From the NCBI GenBank assembly GCA_011523835.1, contig WTFZ01000078.1, forward strand, positions 1-43,026: a stretch of DNA of 43,026 bases. Direction: 5' to 3'. Both the position numbers and the translations under genes were made by a program. Positions 18,269-28,034 of this stretch are shown piece by piece. The DNA comes from Synechococcus sp. CO36386bin_29 (GTDB lineage Bacteria > Cyanobacteriota > Cyanobacteriia > PCC-6307 > Cyanobiaceae). The first letter of the stretch is position 1; every line of letters starts with the position of its first letter. The notes below the pieces were generated by a model. That model ran no database searches and was not told the DNA's origin. It worked only from the letters and a program-made list of their open reading frames with translations.

Positions 18269-20554
18269 ATGACCAACACTGTTCTCGAGTGGATGGTTGA
18301 CGACGCACAACGGTTGGTCGAGTGCCGACATAACCATCCGTTTGCGATCCTCGGCCCCCAGCCACAGGAGAACGGGTCTTGGGTGATCCGCGTGTGGATG
18401 CCTGAGGCGGAGAGTGTCACCCTTCTCCTCGGTGATCAGGTCATGGGGATGACGAACCCCCATCACCCGTGGATTTTCGAGGCTTCCCTCGCTCACGACC
18501 CTGGCAGCTCCTACCGGTTGAGGATTCATCGCGGCGGGATCACCCATGAACAGCATGATCCCTGGTCCTTCCGCCAGGAGTGGATGGGCGAAATGGATCG
18601 CCATCTGTTCGCCGAAGGCAACCATCACCACATCTGGCGCCGGATGGGTGCCCATCCCTGCGAGCGGGAAGGCATTCAGGGTGTGATGTTCTGCCTCTGG
18701 GCACCGAACGCGCGCAGCGTGAGTGTGATCGGCGACCTCAATTCCTGGGATGGCCGTCATCACCCCATGCAGCAACGTCTGGGCGGTATCTGGGAACTGT
18801 TCATTCCCGGACTCGATGAGGGACATCTTTATAAATACGAAATCCGCACCCAGGAAGGTCACTGCTACCAGAAGGCTGACCCCTATGGCTTCCAGCACGA
18901 GGTTCGCCCGGACAACAGTTCCGTTGTGGCTCACCTTGACGGATTCCAATGGTCCGACGGTGCATGGATGCAGAAGCGCGACAGAAGCAACGCGCTCGAT
19001 CAACCGATCTCGGTGTACGAAATGCACCTGGGCAGCTGGATCCACGCCTCGGCGGAAGAGCCCTGGATTCAACCTGACGGCACCCCCCGCGCCCCCGTAC
19101 CCGCAGCGGAGATGAAGCCCGGCGCTCGGCTGCTCACCTACGCCGAGCTCGCCGATCGCCTGATTCCTTACGTGAAGGAGAGGGGCTTCACCCACATCGA
19201 GGTGATGCCGATCACCGAGCATCCCTTCGACGGCTCCTGGGGCTATCAGGTGACGGGCTGGTATGCCCCCACCAGTCGCTACGGAACACCCGATGAATTC
19301 CGGGCCTTCGTGGATCGCTGCCACGCCGAGGGCATCGGTGTGATCATCGACTGGGTTCCCGGCCACTTCCCGAAAGATGCCCACGGCCTCGCCTTCTTCG
19401 ACGGTTGCCATCTCTATGAGCATGCCGACCCAAGAATTGGCGAGCACAAGGAATGGGGGACGCTGATCTTCAACTACAGCCGCAATGAGGTTCGCAACTT
19501 TCTGGTTGCCAACCTGGTGTTCTGGTTCGATCAGTTCCACATCGATGGTATCCGCGTGGACGCTGTTGCATCAATGCTGTATCGCGACTATCTCCGTCCG
19601 GATGGTGAATGGATTCCCAACGATCACGGTGGCAGGGAAAACACCGAGGCCGTGCAATTCCTGCAGCAAGCCAATCACGTGCTCTTCCAACACTTCCCAG
19701 GAGCCCTCTCCATTGCCGAGGAATCCACAACCTGGCCCATGGTCACTCAGCCCACGGACATCGGTGGCCTTGGCTTCAACCTGAAATGGAACATGGGCTG
19801 GATGCACGACATGCTCGATTATTTCGAGCTTGATCCCTGGTTCCGCCAGTTCCATCAGAACAACATCACATTTTCGATCTGGTACACGTACACAGAAAAC
19901 TTCATGCTCGCCCTCAGCCACGACGAAGTGGTGCATGGCAAGAGCAATCTCCTGCACAAAATGCCAGGCGATGACTGGCAAAAATACGCCAACACTCGGG
20001 CACTACTGGCCTACATGTGGACCCATCCCGGCAAAAAGACGATCTTCATGGGGATGGAGTTCGGCCAGCGAGCTGAATGGAATGTCTGGGGAGACCTGCA
20101 ATGGGATCTGCTCAATTACGAACCCCATCAGGGTGTCCAGCGCATGGTCGACGACCTCAATGCGCTGTACAAAGCCGAGCCCGCCCTCTGGCGTGATGAC
20201 TTTGATCAATACGGGTTCCAGTGGATTGACTGCAACGACAACCGCCATTCAGTGATCAGCTTCATGCGCCGGGAAAGCACGGGTGGCACCTGGCTCGTGG
20301 TTGTGGCCAACTTCACGCCTCAAAGTCATTCTCACTACCGCGTCGGTGTTCCCCTGGCAGGCTTCTACGAGGAGATCTTCAACACGGATGCCAGCAAATA
20401 CGGTGGCAGCAACCTGGGCAACATGGGCGGAAAGGCCACTGAGGAGTGGGGAATTCACGGCTATGAGAACTCTCTCGACCTCTGCCTTCCCCCCTTGAGC
20501 CTGATGGTGTTCAAACACGACCCCAAAAGGACCCTCAATCCGGTTCAGGACTAA
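18269..20554 (+). CDS. glgB: 1,4-alpha-glucan branching enzyme
   Basis: GlgB (GH13) forms alpha-1,6 branches in glycogen. At 761 aa it has the cyanobacterial length, with an N-terminal CBM48-type region ([20 protein letters not shown]), the (beta/alpha)8 barrel, and a C-terminal beta domain. Active-site residues are visible: nucleophile Asp431 in GIRVDAV, acid/base Glu484 in IAEEST, and the third carboxylate Asp552 in LSHDEVVHG. The 78-base upstream gap gives room for a promoter, though I see no convincing -35/-10 pair. A strong intrinsic terminator follows the gene. Glycogen made here could feed the ROK kinase and other sugar enzymes in the window. Confidence 0.98.
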   Translation: MTNTVLEWMVDDAQRLVECRHNHPFAILGPQPQENGSWVIRVWMPEAESVTLLLGDQVMGMTNPHHPWIFEASLAHDPGSSYRLRIHRGGITHEQHDPWSFRQEWMGEMDRHLFAEGNHHHIWRRMGAHPCEREGIQGVMFCLWAPNARSVSVIGDLNSWDGRHHPMQQRLGGIWELFIPGLDEGHLYKYEIRTQEGHCYQKADPYGFQHEVRPDNSSVVAHLDGFQWSDGAWMQKRDRSNALDQPISVYEMHLGSWIHASAEEPWIQPDGTPRAPVPAAEMKPGARLLTYAELADRLIPYVKERGFTHIEVMPITEHPFDGSWGYQVTGWYAPTSRYGTPDEFRAFVDRCHAEGIGVIIDWVPGHFPKDAHGLAFFDGCHLYEHADPRIGEHKEWGTLIFNYSRNEVRNFLVANLVFWFDQFHIDGIRVDAVASMLYRDYLRPDGEWIPNDHGGRENTEAVQFLQQANHVLFQHFPGALSIAEESTTWPMVTQPTDIGGLGFNLKWNMGWMHDMLDYFELDPWFRQFHQNNITFSIWYTYTENFMLALSHDEVVHGKSNLLHKMPGDDWQKYANTRALLAYMWTHPGKKTIFMGMEFGQRAEWNVWGDLQWDLLNYEPHQGVQRMVDDLNALYKAEPALWRDDFDQYGFQWIDCNDNRHSVISFMRRESTGGTWLVVVANFTPQSHSHYRVGVPLAGFYEEIFNTDASKYGGSNLGNMGGKATEEWGIHGYENSLDLCLPPLSLMVFKHDPKRTLNPVQD

Positions 20555-20596
20555 CCGGGCCTGCTGTCCCGAGAAAGTTCTCCGCATATGACGAAG

Positions 20597-20628
20597 GCCC
20601 CGGGATGCACGCATTCCGGGGCTTTTTT
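20597..20628 (+). terminator. intrinsic terminator after glgB
   Basis: A 12-bp GC-rich stem (GCCCCGGGATGC paired with GCATTCCGGGGC, one G-U pair) with a very short loop is followed at once by six T residues (20623-20628). It lies 43 bases after the glgB stop and 45 before the hemE start, so it should separate the two transcription units. Confidence 0.93.
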
Positions 20629-20672
20629 GACGCATGACTCAGGTAAGTTTCCGCCTACGACGAACGAATTTG

Positions 20673-21731
20673 ATGAGCGACACCCTGCCCTTGTTGCTGC
20701 GCGCAGCCCGCGGTGAGGCGGTAGAGCGTCCTCCCGTCTGGATGATGCGTCAGGCAGGGCGCTACATGAAGATCTACAGAGATCTGCGCGACAAGTACCC
20801 CAGTTTCCGAGAGCGCTCAGAGAACCCTGATCTCTCCTATGAGATCTCAATGCAGCCCTTCAACGCCTTCAAGCCCGACGGCGTGATCCTGTTCTCAGAC
20901 ATCCTCACGCCCCTGCCGGGCATGGGGATTGATTTCGACATCATCGAAAGCAAGGGCCCCCAGATCGGTGACCCGATCCGCACCATGGCTCAGGTAGAGG
21001 CCCTGCGTCCATTGAACCCAGCTGAATCGATGCCCTTTGTGGGTGAAGTTCTGGGTCGCCTGCGTCAGAGCGTGGGCAATGAGGCAGCCGTGCTGGGCTT
21101 TGTTGGCGCTCCCTGGACTCTGGCCGCGTACGTGGTGGAGGGCAAGAGCAGCAAAAACTACGCCGTGATCAAGGCCATGGCCTTCCAGGAACCGGCGCTG
21201 CTGCACAAGCTTCTCGATCACTTCGCTGAATCGATTGCCCAATACCTTCGCTATCAAATCGACTCCGGCGCCCAGGTGGTGCAGATGTTTGATTCCTGGG
21301 CCGGCCAGCTCAGCCCCGCGGATTACGACACCTTTGCGGCTCCTTATCAAAAGAAGGTGGTGGATCTGGTCAAGCAGACCCATCCCGACACACCCTTCAT
21401 CCTGTACATCTCGGGCAGCGCAGGGGTGCTCGAGCGCATGGCCACCACTGGGGTGGACATCATCTCCCTGGACTGGACCGTGGATATGGCAGAGGCCCTG
21501 GCTCGCCTTCCCAAGGACATTGGCGTGCAGGGCAACGTCGATCCCGGCCTGCTCTTCGGCACCCCGGAAGCCATCGAGGCCCGCATCGACGATTGCGTCC
21601 GCAAGGCCCAGGGTCGCAAGCACATCCTCAATCTCGGTCACGGAATCCTGCCTGGGACCCCTGAGGAGAACGGTGCATCCTTCTTCCGCTCAGGGAAGAG
21701 CGTGATGGACCGAATCGGCGCCCTCGCCTGA
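20673..21731 (+). CDS. hemE: uroporphyrinogen decarboxylase
   Basis: HemE decarboxylates the four acetate side chains of uroporphyrinogen III to give coproporphyrinogen III, on the route to heme and chlorophyll. The 352-aa product begins MSDTLPLLL, and the family motif [12 protein letters not shown] is near residue 25. The conserved Asp-containing LFSDILTPL and the C-terminal [13 protein letters not shown] are also present. An upstream in-frame start at 20634 exists, but it would put the start into the terminator region; ATG 20673 matches the usual N-terminus. The gene follows the glgB terminator, so it should have its own promoter in the 40-base gap. Confidence 0.98.
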   Translation: MSDTLPLLLRAARGEAVERPPVWMMRQAGRYMKIYRDLRDKYPSFRERSENPDLSYEISMQPFNAFKPDGVILFSDILTPLPGMGIDFDIIESKGPQIGDPIRTMAQVEALRPLNPAESMPFVGEVLGRLRQSVGNEAAVLGFVGAPWTLAAYVVEGKSSKNYAVIKAMAFQEPALLHKLLDHFAESIAQYLRYQIDSGAQVVQMFDSWAGQLSPADYDTFAAPYQKKVVDLVKQTHPDTPFILYISGSAGVLERMATTGVDIISLDWTVDMAEALARLPKDIGVQGNVDPGLLFGTPEAIEARIDDCVRKAQGRKHILNLGHGILPGTPEENGASFFRSGKSVMDRIGALA

Positions 21732-21741
21732 GCACCAGCCA

Positions 21742-22734
21742 ATGCCTGCCCGCATCCTGATCACCGGCGCCAGTGGCTGCGTCGGTCAATACACGGCTGC
21801 ATGGCTGCTGCAGAACAGCGATGCGGATCTCCTCCTCTGGTTGCGGGATCCGTCCAAGCTCACTGCAATCCAGGCCAACAATCCCAGGGTGCGGCTGCTG
21901 GTGGGGGATCTGCGTGAAACCGACCGCTTCGCCAGCGATCTAGCCACAGTCACCCGAGTGATTCACACCGCCACCGCCTGGGGAGACCCGGAACGAGCGC
22001 GGCAGGTGAATGTCGTGGCCGTCAAGCGCATGCTGGCCCTGCTCAACCCGAATCTGATTGAGCAGATCACGTATTTCTCAACGGCGAGCATTCTTGATCG
22101 CCACCTCCAGCCTCTCCCCGAAGCACTCGCTTACGGCACGGAATACATTCAAACCAAAGCGCAGTGCCTCAGCGATCTCGAACAGCATCCGCTCGCCGAG
22201 AAGATCGTGGCGGTATTTCCAACGCTGGTGTTCGGCGGGCGAGTCGATGGCACCAGTCCCTTCCCCACCAGCTATCTCACAGAAGGTCTAGCGGAAGCCA
22301 GCAAGTGGCTCTGGCTGGCACGGTTTCTCAGGGCCGACGCCAGTTTCCATTTCATCCATGCAGCAGACATTGCCGCGATCTGCGGTCATTTGGCGGTCAC
22401 CCCGCATCAGCGCAATGCAGAGCCAGGCCAGGGACCGGTTCGACGCATCGTGATGGGACAGCCGGTCATCAGTGTGAATGAGGCCGTTGCCACCCTTTGC
22501 CGTTGGCGTGGCGTCGCTCGGACGCCGGGGATTCCACTTTGGCCCTGGTTGATTGAAACTCTGATCAAGATTCTCCCCATCGAGGTGAACGCCTGGGACC
22601 GCTTCTCGATCAAACAGCGTCACTTCATCCACAACCCGGTCACCCAGCCCGAGCGCTTCGGCGGCACCAGCCATGCTGCAGATCTTGAAGCTGTGCTTCA
22701 AGACTCCGGTCTACCCCATCGAGGTGGTGTCTAA
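21742..22734 (+). CDS. NAD(P)-dependent epimerase/dehydratase family protein
   Basis: A 330-aa extended-SDR protein. The N-terminal dinucleotide-binding motif [11 protein letters not shown] (GxxGxxG type) is complete, and the sequence FSTASILD is followed by YxxxK-type YIQTK at about residues 134-138, the expected catalytic pair. The C-terminal half ([12 protein letters not shown]) is typical of the atypical/extended SDR group that acts on nucleotide sugars or related substrates. It follows hemE by ten bases and is probably in the same transcript. The substrate cannot be determined from sequence. Confidence 0.88.
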   Translation: MPARILITGASGCVGQYTAAWLLQNSDADLLLWLRDPSKLTAIQANNPRVRLLVGDLRETDRFASDLATVTRVIHTATAWGDPERARQVNVVAVKRMLALLNPNLIEQITYFSTASILDRHLQPLPEALAYGTEYIQTKAQCLSDLEQHPLAEKIVAVFPTLVFGGRVDGTSPFPTSYLTEGLAEASKWLWLARFLRADASFHFIHAADIAAICGHLAVTPHQRNAEPGQGPVRRIVMGQPVISVNEAVATLCRWRGVARTPGIPLWPWLIETLIKILPIEVNAWDRFSIKQRHFIHNPVTQPERFGGTSHAADLEAVLQDSGLPHRGGV

Positions 22735-22769
22735 AAACGCTTAAGATCAAGGAAGTGTGTTTTGACGTC

Positions 22770-23129
22770 ATGCTTAAGAGCTTGAAGTCCATTCTCTCAG
22801 CAGCCATTGCATTTCTTGTGGTCTGCTCCATCGGCGTCGCTTCTGCCAACGCCGCCACCGTTGAAGTGAAGCTCGGCACCGATGCCGGAATGCTGGCTTT
22901 CGAGCCCAGCACGGTCAACATCAAAGCTGGCGACACCGTCAAGTTTGTGAACAACAAGCTGGCTCCTCACAATGCTGTGTTCGACGGTCATGACGAGCTC
23001 AGCCACAGCGACCTGGCCTTCGCCCCCGGCGAGTCCTGGGAAGAGACCTTCAGCGAAGCCGGCACCTACGACTACTACTGCGAGCCCCATCGTGGTGCCG
23101 GCATGGTTGGCAAGGTGATTGTTGAGTGA
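22770..23129 (+). CDS. petE: plastocyanin
   Basis: Plastocyanin is the copper electron carrier between the cytochrome b6f complex and photosystem I in the thylakoid lumen. The 119-aa precursor has a signal peptide (residues 1-28, cleavage after ANA). The copper ligands are visible: His67 (LAPHN), Cys104, His107 and Met112 in [14 protein letters not shown]. The ATG at 22770 was preferred to an in-frame GTG five codons upstream because it gives the positively charged signal-peptide start MLKSLK. A strong terminator follows, then petJ, so the two alternative carriers for the same step lie side by side. Confidence 0.98.
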   Translation: MLKSLKSILSAAIAFLVVCSIGVASANAATVEVKLGTDAGMLAFEPSTVNIKAGDTVKFVNNKLAPHNAVFDGHDELSHSDLAFAPGESWEETFSEAGTYDYYCEPHRGAGMVGKVIVE

Positions 23130-23176
23130 TCACGCTCTCAACGATCGGTTGACGATCTCTTGAAAGCAACACAAGA

Positions 23177-23218
23177 AGCCCTCGGAGGATGTCAGCTTTC
23201 CTCCGGGGGCTTTCTTTA
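23177..23218 (+). terminator. intrinsic terminator after petE
   Basis: A 13-bp stem (AGCCCTCGGAGGA paired with TCCTCCGGGGGCT, one T-G wobble) with a nine-base loop is followed by a T-rich tract (TTTCTTT). It lies 48 bases after the petE stop and before petJ, so petE and petJ should be separate transcription units that can be regulated independently. Confidence 0.92.
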
Positions 23219-23262
23219 TGCCCTGGTCTGGATAGGGTTCTGGCAGAGATCCTTCGGGTTGG

Positions 23263-23625
23263 ATGCTGAACCCCACCCCTTTCCTGGCCTTGCTTCTCTG
23301 CATTGGCTTGAGCCTGATCAGTGCACTGCCTGCCAATGCTCTGAGCAGTCCAGATCCCGAGCACGGCGCCCAGCTGTTCTCCGCCAACTGCGCGGCCTGC
23401 CACATGGGTGGAGGTAACGTCCTCAGCGCAACCCGCACTCTCAGTCAGACCGATCTTCAAGCCCATCTGGAGTCCTACGGCATGGACCCACTGGAAGCGA
23501 TCGAGCATCAGATCGAAAACGGCAAGAACGCCATGCCTGCCTATGAAGGAAAGCTCAGCGACCAGGACATTGTTGATGTCGCGGCCTACGTGGAAAGCCA
23601 GGCAGAACAAGGCTGGTCCCGATGA
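23263..23625 (+). CDS. petJ: cytochrome c6
   Basis: Cytochrome c6 is the heme alternative to plastocyanin as electron donor to photosystem I in the thylakoid lumen. The 120-aa precursor has a signal peptide ending near ANALS (cleavage about residue 26). The covalent heme site CAACH occupies residues 43-47, and the axial methionine is Met91 in NAMPAY. The C-terminal helix DIVDVAAYVESQAE is typical. The gene follows the petE terminator by 44 bases, so a short promoter must lie in that gap. Its stop overlaps the start of a Nif11-domain gene by four bases (ATGA), an unusual partner. Confidence 0.96.
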   Translation: MLNPTPFLALLLCIGLSLISALPANALSSPDPEHGAQLFSANCAACHMGGGNVLSATRTLSQTDLQAHLESYGMDPLEAIEHQIENGKNAMPAYEGKLSDQDIVDVAAYVESQAEQGWSR

Positions 23626-23822
23626 GCCGAGAGGGATTCAGTGATTTCGTGAGAGCGCTTGAACGCAGCCCAGGCTTGAGACGAGAACTGCAAAATCTCG
23701 CCACGCTTGATGCAGCGATCGAACTCGCAAGACGCACAGGCTTTTCGGTTTCGGCCGGAGATTTCCAAGCCGATGCTCACTGCTCCAAGATCGCAAACTG
23801 GTTCAACGACAGCAGGATCTGA
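23622..23822 (+). CDS. small Nif11-domain protein coupled to petJ
   Basis: A 66-aa protein whose first 50 residues follow the Nif11 pattern: SREGFSDFVRALERSPGLRRELQNLATLDAA is a charged helix pair, then IELARRTGFSVSAGDF is the conserved G-F/Y-hydrophobic-S segment. The C-terminal tail (ADAHCSKIANWFNDSRI) has one cysteine and no double-glycine cleavage motif, so it is not an obvious RiPP precursor. The ATG overlaps the petJ stop (ATGA, 23622-23625), which implies translational coupling. Its own stop lies in a small perfect inverted repeat shared with the convergent gene. A role in cytochrome c6 production is possible but unproven. Confidence 0.75.
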   Translation: MSREGFSDFVRALERSPGLRRELQNLATLDAAIELARRTGFSVSAGDFQADAHCSKIANWFNDSRI

Positions 23823-23831
23823 GCACTCAGA
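23818..23831. repeat. 6-bp inverted repeat holding both stop codons of a convergent pair
   Basis: TCTGAG-CA-CTCAGA is a perfect inverted repeat with a two-base centre. The stop of the Nif11 gene (+, 23820-23822) and that of the small hypothetical gene (-, 23829-23827) both lie inside it. There is no T-tract, so it may be a weak bidirectional 3'-end structure or simply a consequence of paired TGA/TCA stops. Confidence 0.5.
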
Positions 23832-24042
23832 CCCCCTGGCGGCAGGCCTCAAGAACAGCCAGATACAGATCTTCGTCCACTTCGCGGATGTCGTACTCCG
23901 TTGGCATCGCCCCGTGATGGTGTTCATGGACAACGGTCCAACACATTCGCTCGGGATCGGTCAGGGTTTCGCCGTAAACCTCCTGCACCCTGGCCATAAG
24001 GCGCCTCACAAGCGTTGGGTCGACAGCCTTGGGCTGTTGCAT
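23827..24042 (-). CDS. small hypothetical protein
   Basis: A 71-aa soluble acidic protein starting at ATG 24042; an in-frame GTG two codons earlier is possible. It contains VVHEHHHGAMPTEYDI, a His-rich stretch followed by a conserved-looking acidic tail (REVDEDLYLAVLEACRQ). No named family was recognised. It is divergent from clpB, and the 141-base gap between the two starts carries an inverted repeat and a direct repeat described separately. It converges with the petJ-Nif11 transcript, four bases apart. Confidence 0.7.
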   Translation of the reverse strand: MQQPKAVDPTLVRRLMARVQEVYGETLTDPERMCWTVVHEHHHGAMPTEYDIREVDEDLYLAVLEACRQGV

Positions 24043-24049
24043 CGTCACT

Positions 24050-24128
24050 GGAACGGTTCGGTGGACCCTATCGATTCATTCCGGTTAACCGTCGCCTGTC
24101 GTGGAGACCGAACGACAGGGAACGGTTC
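24050..24128. repeat. direct 10-bp repeat upstream of clpB
   Basis: GGAACGGTTC occurs at 24050-24059 and again at 24119-24128, on both sides of the inverted repeat at 24095-24119. Two copies 69 bases apart in a short divergent promoter region could be regulator half-sites. No -10/-35 pair was convincing. Confidence 0.45.
24095..24119. promoter_or_regulatory. perfect 8-N9-8 inverted repeat upstream of clpB
   Basis: CCTGTCGT (24095-24102) and ACGACAGG (24112-24119) are perfect inverted repeats with a nine-base spacer, 65 bases before the clpB start. The 9-base spacer is the same as in CIRCE operators of HrcA-controlled heat-shock genes (TTAGCACTC-N9-GAGTGCTAA), but the half-site sequence is different. 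It may be an operator for clpB or for the divergent small gene. Confidence 0.5.
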
Positions 24129-24183
24129 TCCAGGACTCTGATTCGACGATCACCCATACGGTTGGTGCAGAACGACAAGAACC

Positions 24184-26799
24184 ATGCAACCCACGGCCGA
24201 ACAATTCACTGAGAAAGCCTGGGCCGCCATCCTTTCGGCTCAGCAGCTGGCCCAGAAACGCCGGCATCAGCAGCTGGAAACTGAACACCTGCTCCACGCC
24301 CTCCTGGAACAGGATGGCCTGGCCAGCCGGATCCTCGAAAAAGCTGGAGTCACGCCTGCCGCCCTTCAGAGCAGCGTGGAGAGTCACCTCACGCAGCAGC
24401 CAGCTCTGCAATCCCCACCTGAATCGGTGTATCTGGGCAAGGGCCTGAGCGACCTGCTCGATCGTGCCGACAGCCTCAAACAGAACTACGGCGACAGTTA
24501 CATCTCCGTTGAGCATTTGCTATTGGCCCTGGCCGAGGACAGCCGCTGCGGGCGGCGTCTGCTCTCGCAGGCGGGCGCCGACCCTGGCTCGCTCAAAGAG
24601 GCCATCAACGCCGTGCGTGGCAGCCAGACCGTGACCGATCAAAACCCGGAGGGCTCCTACGAGTCCCTGGAAAAATACGGTCGGGATCTCACGGCGGCAG
24701 CCAGGGACGGCAAGCTCGACCCGGTGATCGGTCGTGACGAAGAAATTCGCCGCACCATTCAGATCCTCAGCCGCCGCACGAAGAACAACCCGGTCCTGAT
24801 CGGTGAGCCCGGGGTCGGCAAAACAGCGATCGTTGAAGGGTTGGCACAGCGCATCGTCAACGGTGACGTTCCCCAGGCCCTTCAGAACCGACAGCTCATT
24901 GCCCTCGACATGGGTGCCCTGATCGCCGGGGCCAAATACCGAGGAGAGTTCGAGGAACGGCTCAAGGCTGTCCTCAAGGAGGTGACCGCCTCCGAGGGCG
25001 GGATCGTGTTGTTCATCGACGAGATCCACACCGTGGTCGGTGCCGGGGCCACCGGAGGAGCCATGGATGCGAGCAATCTGCTCAAACCGATGCTGGCCCG
25101 CGGCGAACTGCGTTGCATCGGTGCCACCACCCTGGATGAACACCGGCAGCACATCGAAAAGGATCCGGCCCTCGAGCGCCGCTTCCAGCAGGTGCTTGTG
25201 GATCAACCCACTGTGGAGGACACGGTGTCGATCCTGCGTGGCTTGAAGGAGCGCTACGAAGTGCACCACGGCGTGCGCATCGCCGACAGCGCCCTGGTGG
25301 CCGCGGCCGTTCTGAGCAGCCGCTACATCGCCGATCGCTTCCTTCCGGACAAGGCGATCGATCTCGTGGATGAGTCCGCGGCACGCCTGAAGATGGAAAT
25401 CACCTCCAAACCGGAGGAGATCGACGAGATTGACCGCAAGATTCTCCAGCTGGAGATGGAGAAGCTGTCGCTCGGCCGCGAGTCAGACGCCGCCAGCCAG
25501 GAACGGCTGGAACGTCTCGAGCGGGAGTTGGCGGAGCTCTCCGAACAGCAGAGCACCCTGAACGCCCAGTGGCAGCAGGAAAAGGGCGCCATCGACGACC
25601 TTTCGAATCTGAAGGAGGAGATCGAGCGCGTACAGCTGCAGGTGGAACAAGCCAAGCGCAGCTACGACCTAAACAAAGCAGCCGAACTCGAATACGGAAC
25701 ACTGGCCACGCTGCAGAAACAGCTGGCCGACAAGGAGGCAGCCCTCGCTGCGGAAGACGACGCTGGGCAGGACAAGTCTCTGCTTCGGGAGGAAGTCACC
25801 GAGGACGACATCGCTGAAGTGATCGCCAAATGGACAGGGATTCCCGTGGCCAAACTGGTCCAATCGGAGATGACCAAGCTTCTGAGTCTGGAAACCGAGC
25901 TCCACGAACGCGTCGTGGGTCAGGAGCAGGCGGTGACAGCCGTCGCCGATGCGATCCAGCGCTCCCGTGCCGGTCTCAGTGATCCCAACCGACCGATCGC
26001 CAGCTTCCTGTTTCTGGGTCCCACCGGAGTCGGAAAGACTGAGCTGTCGAAAGCCTTAGCCGCGCAGCTCTTCGACAGCGAAGACGCCATGGTGCGCATC
26101 GACATGTCGGAGTACATGGAGAAGCACACAGTGAGCCGGCTGATCGGAGCACCTCCCGGCTATGTGGGCTACGAAGCAGGGGGACAGCTCACCGAAGCGG
26201 TGCGACGCCGGCCCTACGCCGTGATCCTGTTTGACGAGGTGGAGAAGGCCCACCCCGATGTGTTCAATGTGATGCTTCAGATCCTGGATGACGGCCGTGT
26301 CACCGATGGCCAGGGGCGAACCGTGGATTTCACGAACGCTGTGCTGATTCTCACCAGCAACATCGGCAGTCAGTCCATCCTCGACCTCGGCGGCGATGAC
26401 GGTCAGCACAGCGAGATGGAGCGGCGGGTGAACGAGGCCCTTCGGGCTCACTTCCGCCCTGAGTTCCTGAACCGTCTCGATGATCAGATCATCTTCCACA
26501 GTCTGCGAAGGGAAGAACTGCGGCGAATCGTGACCCTGCAAGTGGAACGGCTACGCGCACGTTTGGACGAGCGCAAGCTGGGCCTCAATCTCAGCGAAGC
26601 AGCCACGGACTGGCTGGCCAACGCGGGCTACGACCCCGTCTACGGCGCACGACCACTGAAGCGGGCCGTCCAGCGGGAACTGGAAACTCCAATCGCCAAA
26701 GCGATCCTGGCGGGCCGTTACGGCGATGGAGACACCGTTCAAGTCGACGTCGAAGCGATCAATGCAAACGAGCCTCAGCAGGAGCTGGTCCTTCGCTGA
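24184..26799 (+). CDS. clpB: ATP-dependent chaperone ClpB (disaggregase)
   Basis: ClpB is the hexameric AAA+ disaggregase that, with DnaK, rescues aggregated proteins after heat or light stress. The 871-aa protein has an N-terminal Clp repeat domain (residues about 1-150), AAA1 with Walker A GEPGVGKT at residues 207-214 and Walker B LFIDEIH, a coiled-coil middle domain (about 400-530, rich in Glu/Leu/Gln), and AAA2 with Walker A GPTGVGKT at 612-619 and Walker B LFDEVEK. The middle domain shows it is ClpB rather than ClpC. Cyanobacteria often carry two ClpB proteins, and I cannot say which this is. Its end overlaps the convergent QueD-like gene by 41 bases. Confidence 0.97.
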   Translation: MQPTAEQFTEKAWAAILSAQQLAQKRRHQQLETEHLLHALLEQDGLASRILEKAGVTPAALQSSVESHLTQQPALQSPPESVYLGKGLSDLLDRADSLKQNYGDSYISVEHLLLALAEDSRCGRRLLSQAGADPGSLKEAINAVRGSQTVTDQNPEGSYESLEKYGRDLTAAARDGKLDPVIGRDEEIRRTIQILSRRTKNNPVLIGEPGVGKTAIVEGLAQRIVNGDVPQALQNRQLIALDMGALIAGAKYRGEFEERLKAVLKEVTASEGGIVLFIDEIHTVVGAGATGGAMDASNLLKPMLARGELRCIGATTLDEHRQHIEKDPALERRFQQVLVDQPTVEDTVSILRGLKERYEVHHGVRIADSALVAAAVLSSRYIADRFLPDKAIDLVDESAARLKMEITSKPEEIDEIDRKILQLEMEKLSLGRESDAASQERLERLERELAELSEQQSTLNAQWQQEKGAIDDLSNLKEEIERVQLQVEQAKRSYDLNKAAELEYGTLATLQKQLADKEAALAAEDDAGQDKSLLREEVTEDDIAEVIAKWTGIPVAKLVQSEMTKLLSLETELHERVVGQEQAVTAVADAIQRSRAGLSDPNRPIASFLFLGPTGVGKTELSKALAAQLFDSEDAMVRIDMSEYMEKHTVSRLIGAPPGYVGYEAGGQLTEAVRRRPYAVILFDEVEKAHPDVFNVMLQILDDGRVTDGQGRTVDFTNAVLILTSNIGSQSILDLGGDDGQHSEMERRVNEALRAHFRPEFLNRLDDQIIFHSLRREELRRIVTLQVERLRARLDERKLGLNLSEAATDWLANAGYDPVYGARPLKRAVQRELETPIAKAILAGRYGDGDTVQVDVEAINANEPQQELVLR

Positions 26800-27259
26800 A
26801 CCATTGCGGGAGGGCCTCGTAAGAGGCTCCGTTGGCCCTGTTCTCCCGGGCCTCCACCCGCCAACAGCAGCTGCGGCCTTGATCACGCTCCTGCAGGAGT
26901 GCATTGGCCCAGGTCCAAACCAACCGAGCTGAAGCCTCCATCCCCACGTTGTCCATCACGCGCAGATCAAGGGCCCCCTGCGCATGCAGATCCCGCCATT
27001 GCTCCAGCAGAGGATCATCGGCATTCACCAGGAAGGTGTGGTCAAACTGCTCCCGCAGTTGAGCCTCCAGAGGCCTGAGGCTGGAGAAATCCACCACGAA
27101 ACCACAAGCATCCAACGCAGTGGCTGCAAACCAGCACGTGAAACTGCGGCTGTAGCCATGCACAAAGCGGCAATGTCCCGGATGGCGCCACTGGCGATGA
27201 CAGCAGGGGTAACCGTCGAACTGCTTGCTGCAGGTGTAACCAGCGGGAGGCGGGAGCAT
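26759..27259 (-). CDS. 6-pyruvoyl tetrahydropterin synthase/QueD-like protein
   Basis: A 166-aa member of the PTPS/QueD family, which makes 6-carboxytetrahydropterin for queuosine (or a related pterin). The family pattern is [11 protein letters not shown]: a Cys three residues before HGY in the usual CxxxHGH position, so the third metal-ligand His is replaced by Tyr. [14 protein letters not shown] and [16 protein letters not shown] complete the fold. Family variants with altered ligand patterns may make other pterins, so I avoid the queD symbol. The N-terminal part is rich in Cys and His ([12 protein letters not shown]), and some of these may bind zinc. It shares 41 bases with the end of clpB on the other strand. 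Confidence 0.8.
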   Translation of the reverse strand: MLPPPAGYTCSKQFDGYPCCHRQWRHPGHCRFVHGYSRSFTCWFAATALDACGFVVDFSSLRPLEAQLREQFDHTFLVNADDPLLEQWRDLHAQGALDLRVMDNVGMEASARLVWTWANALLQERDQGRSCCWRVEARENRANGASYEALPQWFSEGPAPAEARLH

Positions 27260-27326
27260 CAGGCAGACGAACGGACGACGCTGCGGGAGGATTCTTTATG
27301 TCTACATCTGGACCCCACTGCCACCG

Positions 27327-27995
27327 ATGCAGCCACTCACCCCTGCGTTCCTCGATCAACTCCGCTTCAACGACGCAGGACTGATCCCCGCGATTGCGCA
27401 GGACTGGCTGGATGGTGCCGTGCTGATGGTGGCCTGGATGAACCGCAACTCGCTGGAGCTGACCCTCAGCAGCGGCGAGGCGCATTACTGGAGCCGCTCC
27501 CGCCAGGAGCTCTGGCACAAGGGAGCCACCAGTGGACACACCCAGACGGTGCGCAAGATCCGCTACGACTGCGACGCAGACGTCATCCTGCTCACCATCG
27601 AGCAGCGTGGTGATGTGGCCTGCCACACCGGTGCACGCAGCTGTTTCTTCGAAGACGGAGATCACCGCAGTGAAGGAGGTCCCCATGCCTTACCTCCACC
27701 GGCGGATGCCTGCACGGAACTGATGCGCGTGATCGAAGACCGCCGGGAGAACCCGGAGGAGGGCAGTTACACCAACAAATTGCTGGACGGCGGTGACAAT
27801 CGAATTCTCAAGAAGATCGGAGAGGAAAGCGCCGAATTCGTGATGGCTTGCAAAGACGACAACCCGGAGGAGATTGCCGGTGAAGCAGCCGACATTCTGT
27901 TTCACATGCAAGTCGCCTTAGCCCATCACGGGGTCAGCTGGCGTCAGGTGCAAGAAGTTCTTGCCGTCCGCAGGGGGGCCCCGAGACGGAACTGA
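27327..27995 (+). CDS. hisIE: bifunctional phosphoribosyl-AMP cyclohydrolase / phosphoribosyl-ATP pyrophosphatase
   Basis: HisIE catalyses the second and third steps of histidine synthesis. The N-terminal HisI domain (about residues 1-115) shows [20 protein letters not shown] and [11 protein letters not shown], with the metal-ligand Asp/Cys residues. The C-terminal HisE domain (about 125-222) shows NKLLDGG and [13 protein letters not shown]. The 222-aa length is normal for the fusion. The 67-base gap to the divergent QueD-like gene must carry promoters for both; a TTTATG/TCTACAT pair is suggestive but not convincing. The gene converges with the metzincin-like protease. Confidence 0.97.
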   Translation: MQPLTPAFLDQLRFNDAGLIPAIAQDWLDGAVLMVAWMNRNSLELTLSSGEAHYWSRSRQELWHKGATSGHTQTVRKIRYDCDADVILLTIEQRGDVACHTGARSCFFEDGDHRSEGGPHALPPPADACTELMRVIEDRRENPEEGSYTNKLLDGGDNRILKKIGEESAEFVMACKDDNPEEIAGEAADILFHMQVALAHHGVSWRQVQEVLAVRRGAPRRN

Positions 27996-28034
27996 GAACG
28001 ACAGCGAAGCAACCCGCAACGCAGGCGAAGCTTG

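Noticed and set aside
17342..19540. Very long (732 aa) minus-strand open frame opposite glgB and its upstream gene
   Set aside because: It is antisense to glgB and to the DUF3887-like gene, both well supported. Long antisense frames arise from the GC-rich codon pattern.
23707..24141. Plus-strand 144-aa frame after petJ
   Set aside because: It overlaps the Nif11 gene in another frame and runs antisense through the small hypothetical gene; no family features or start signal.
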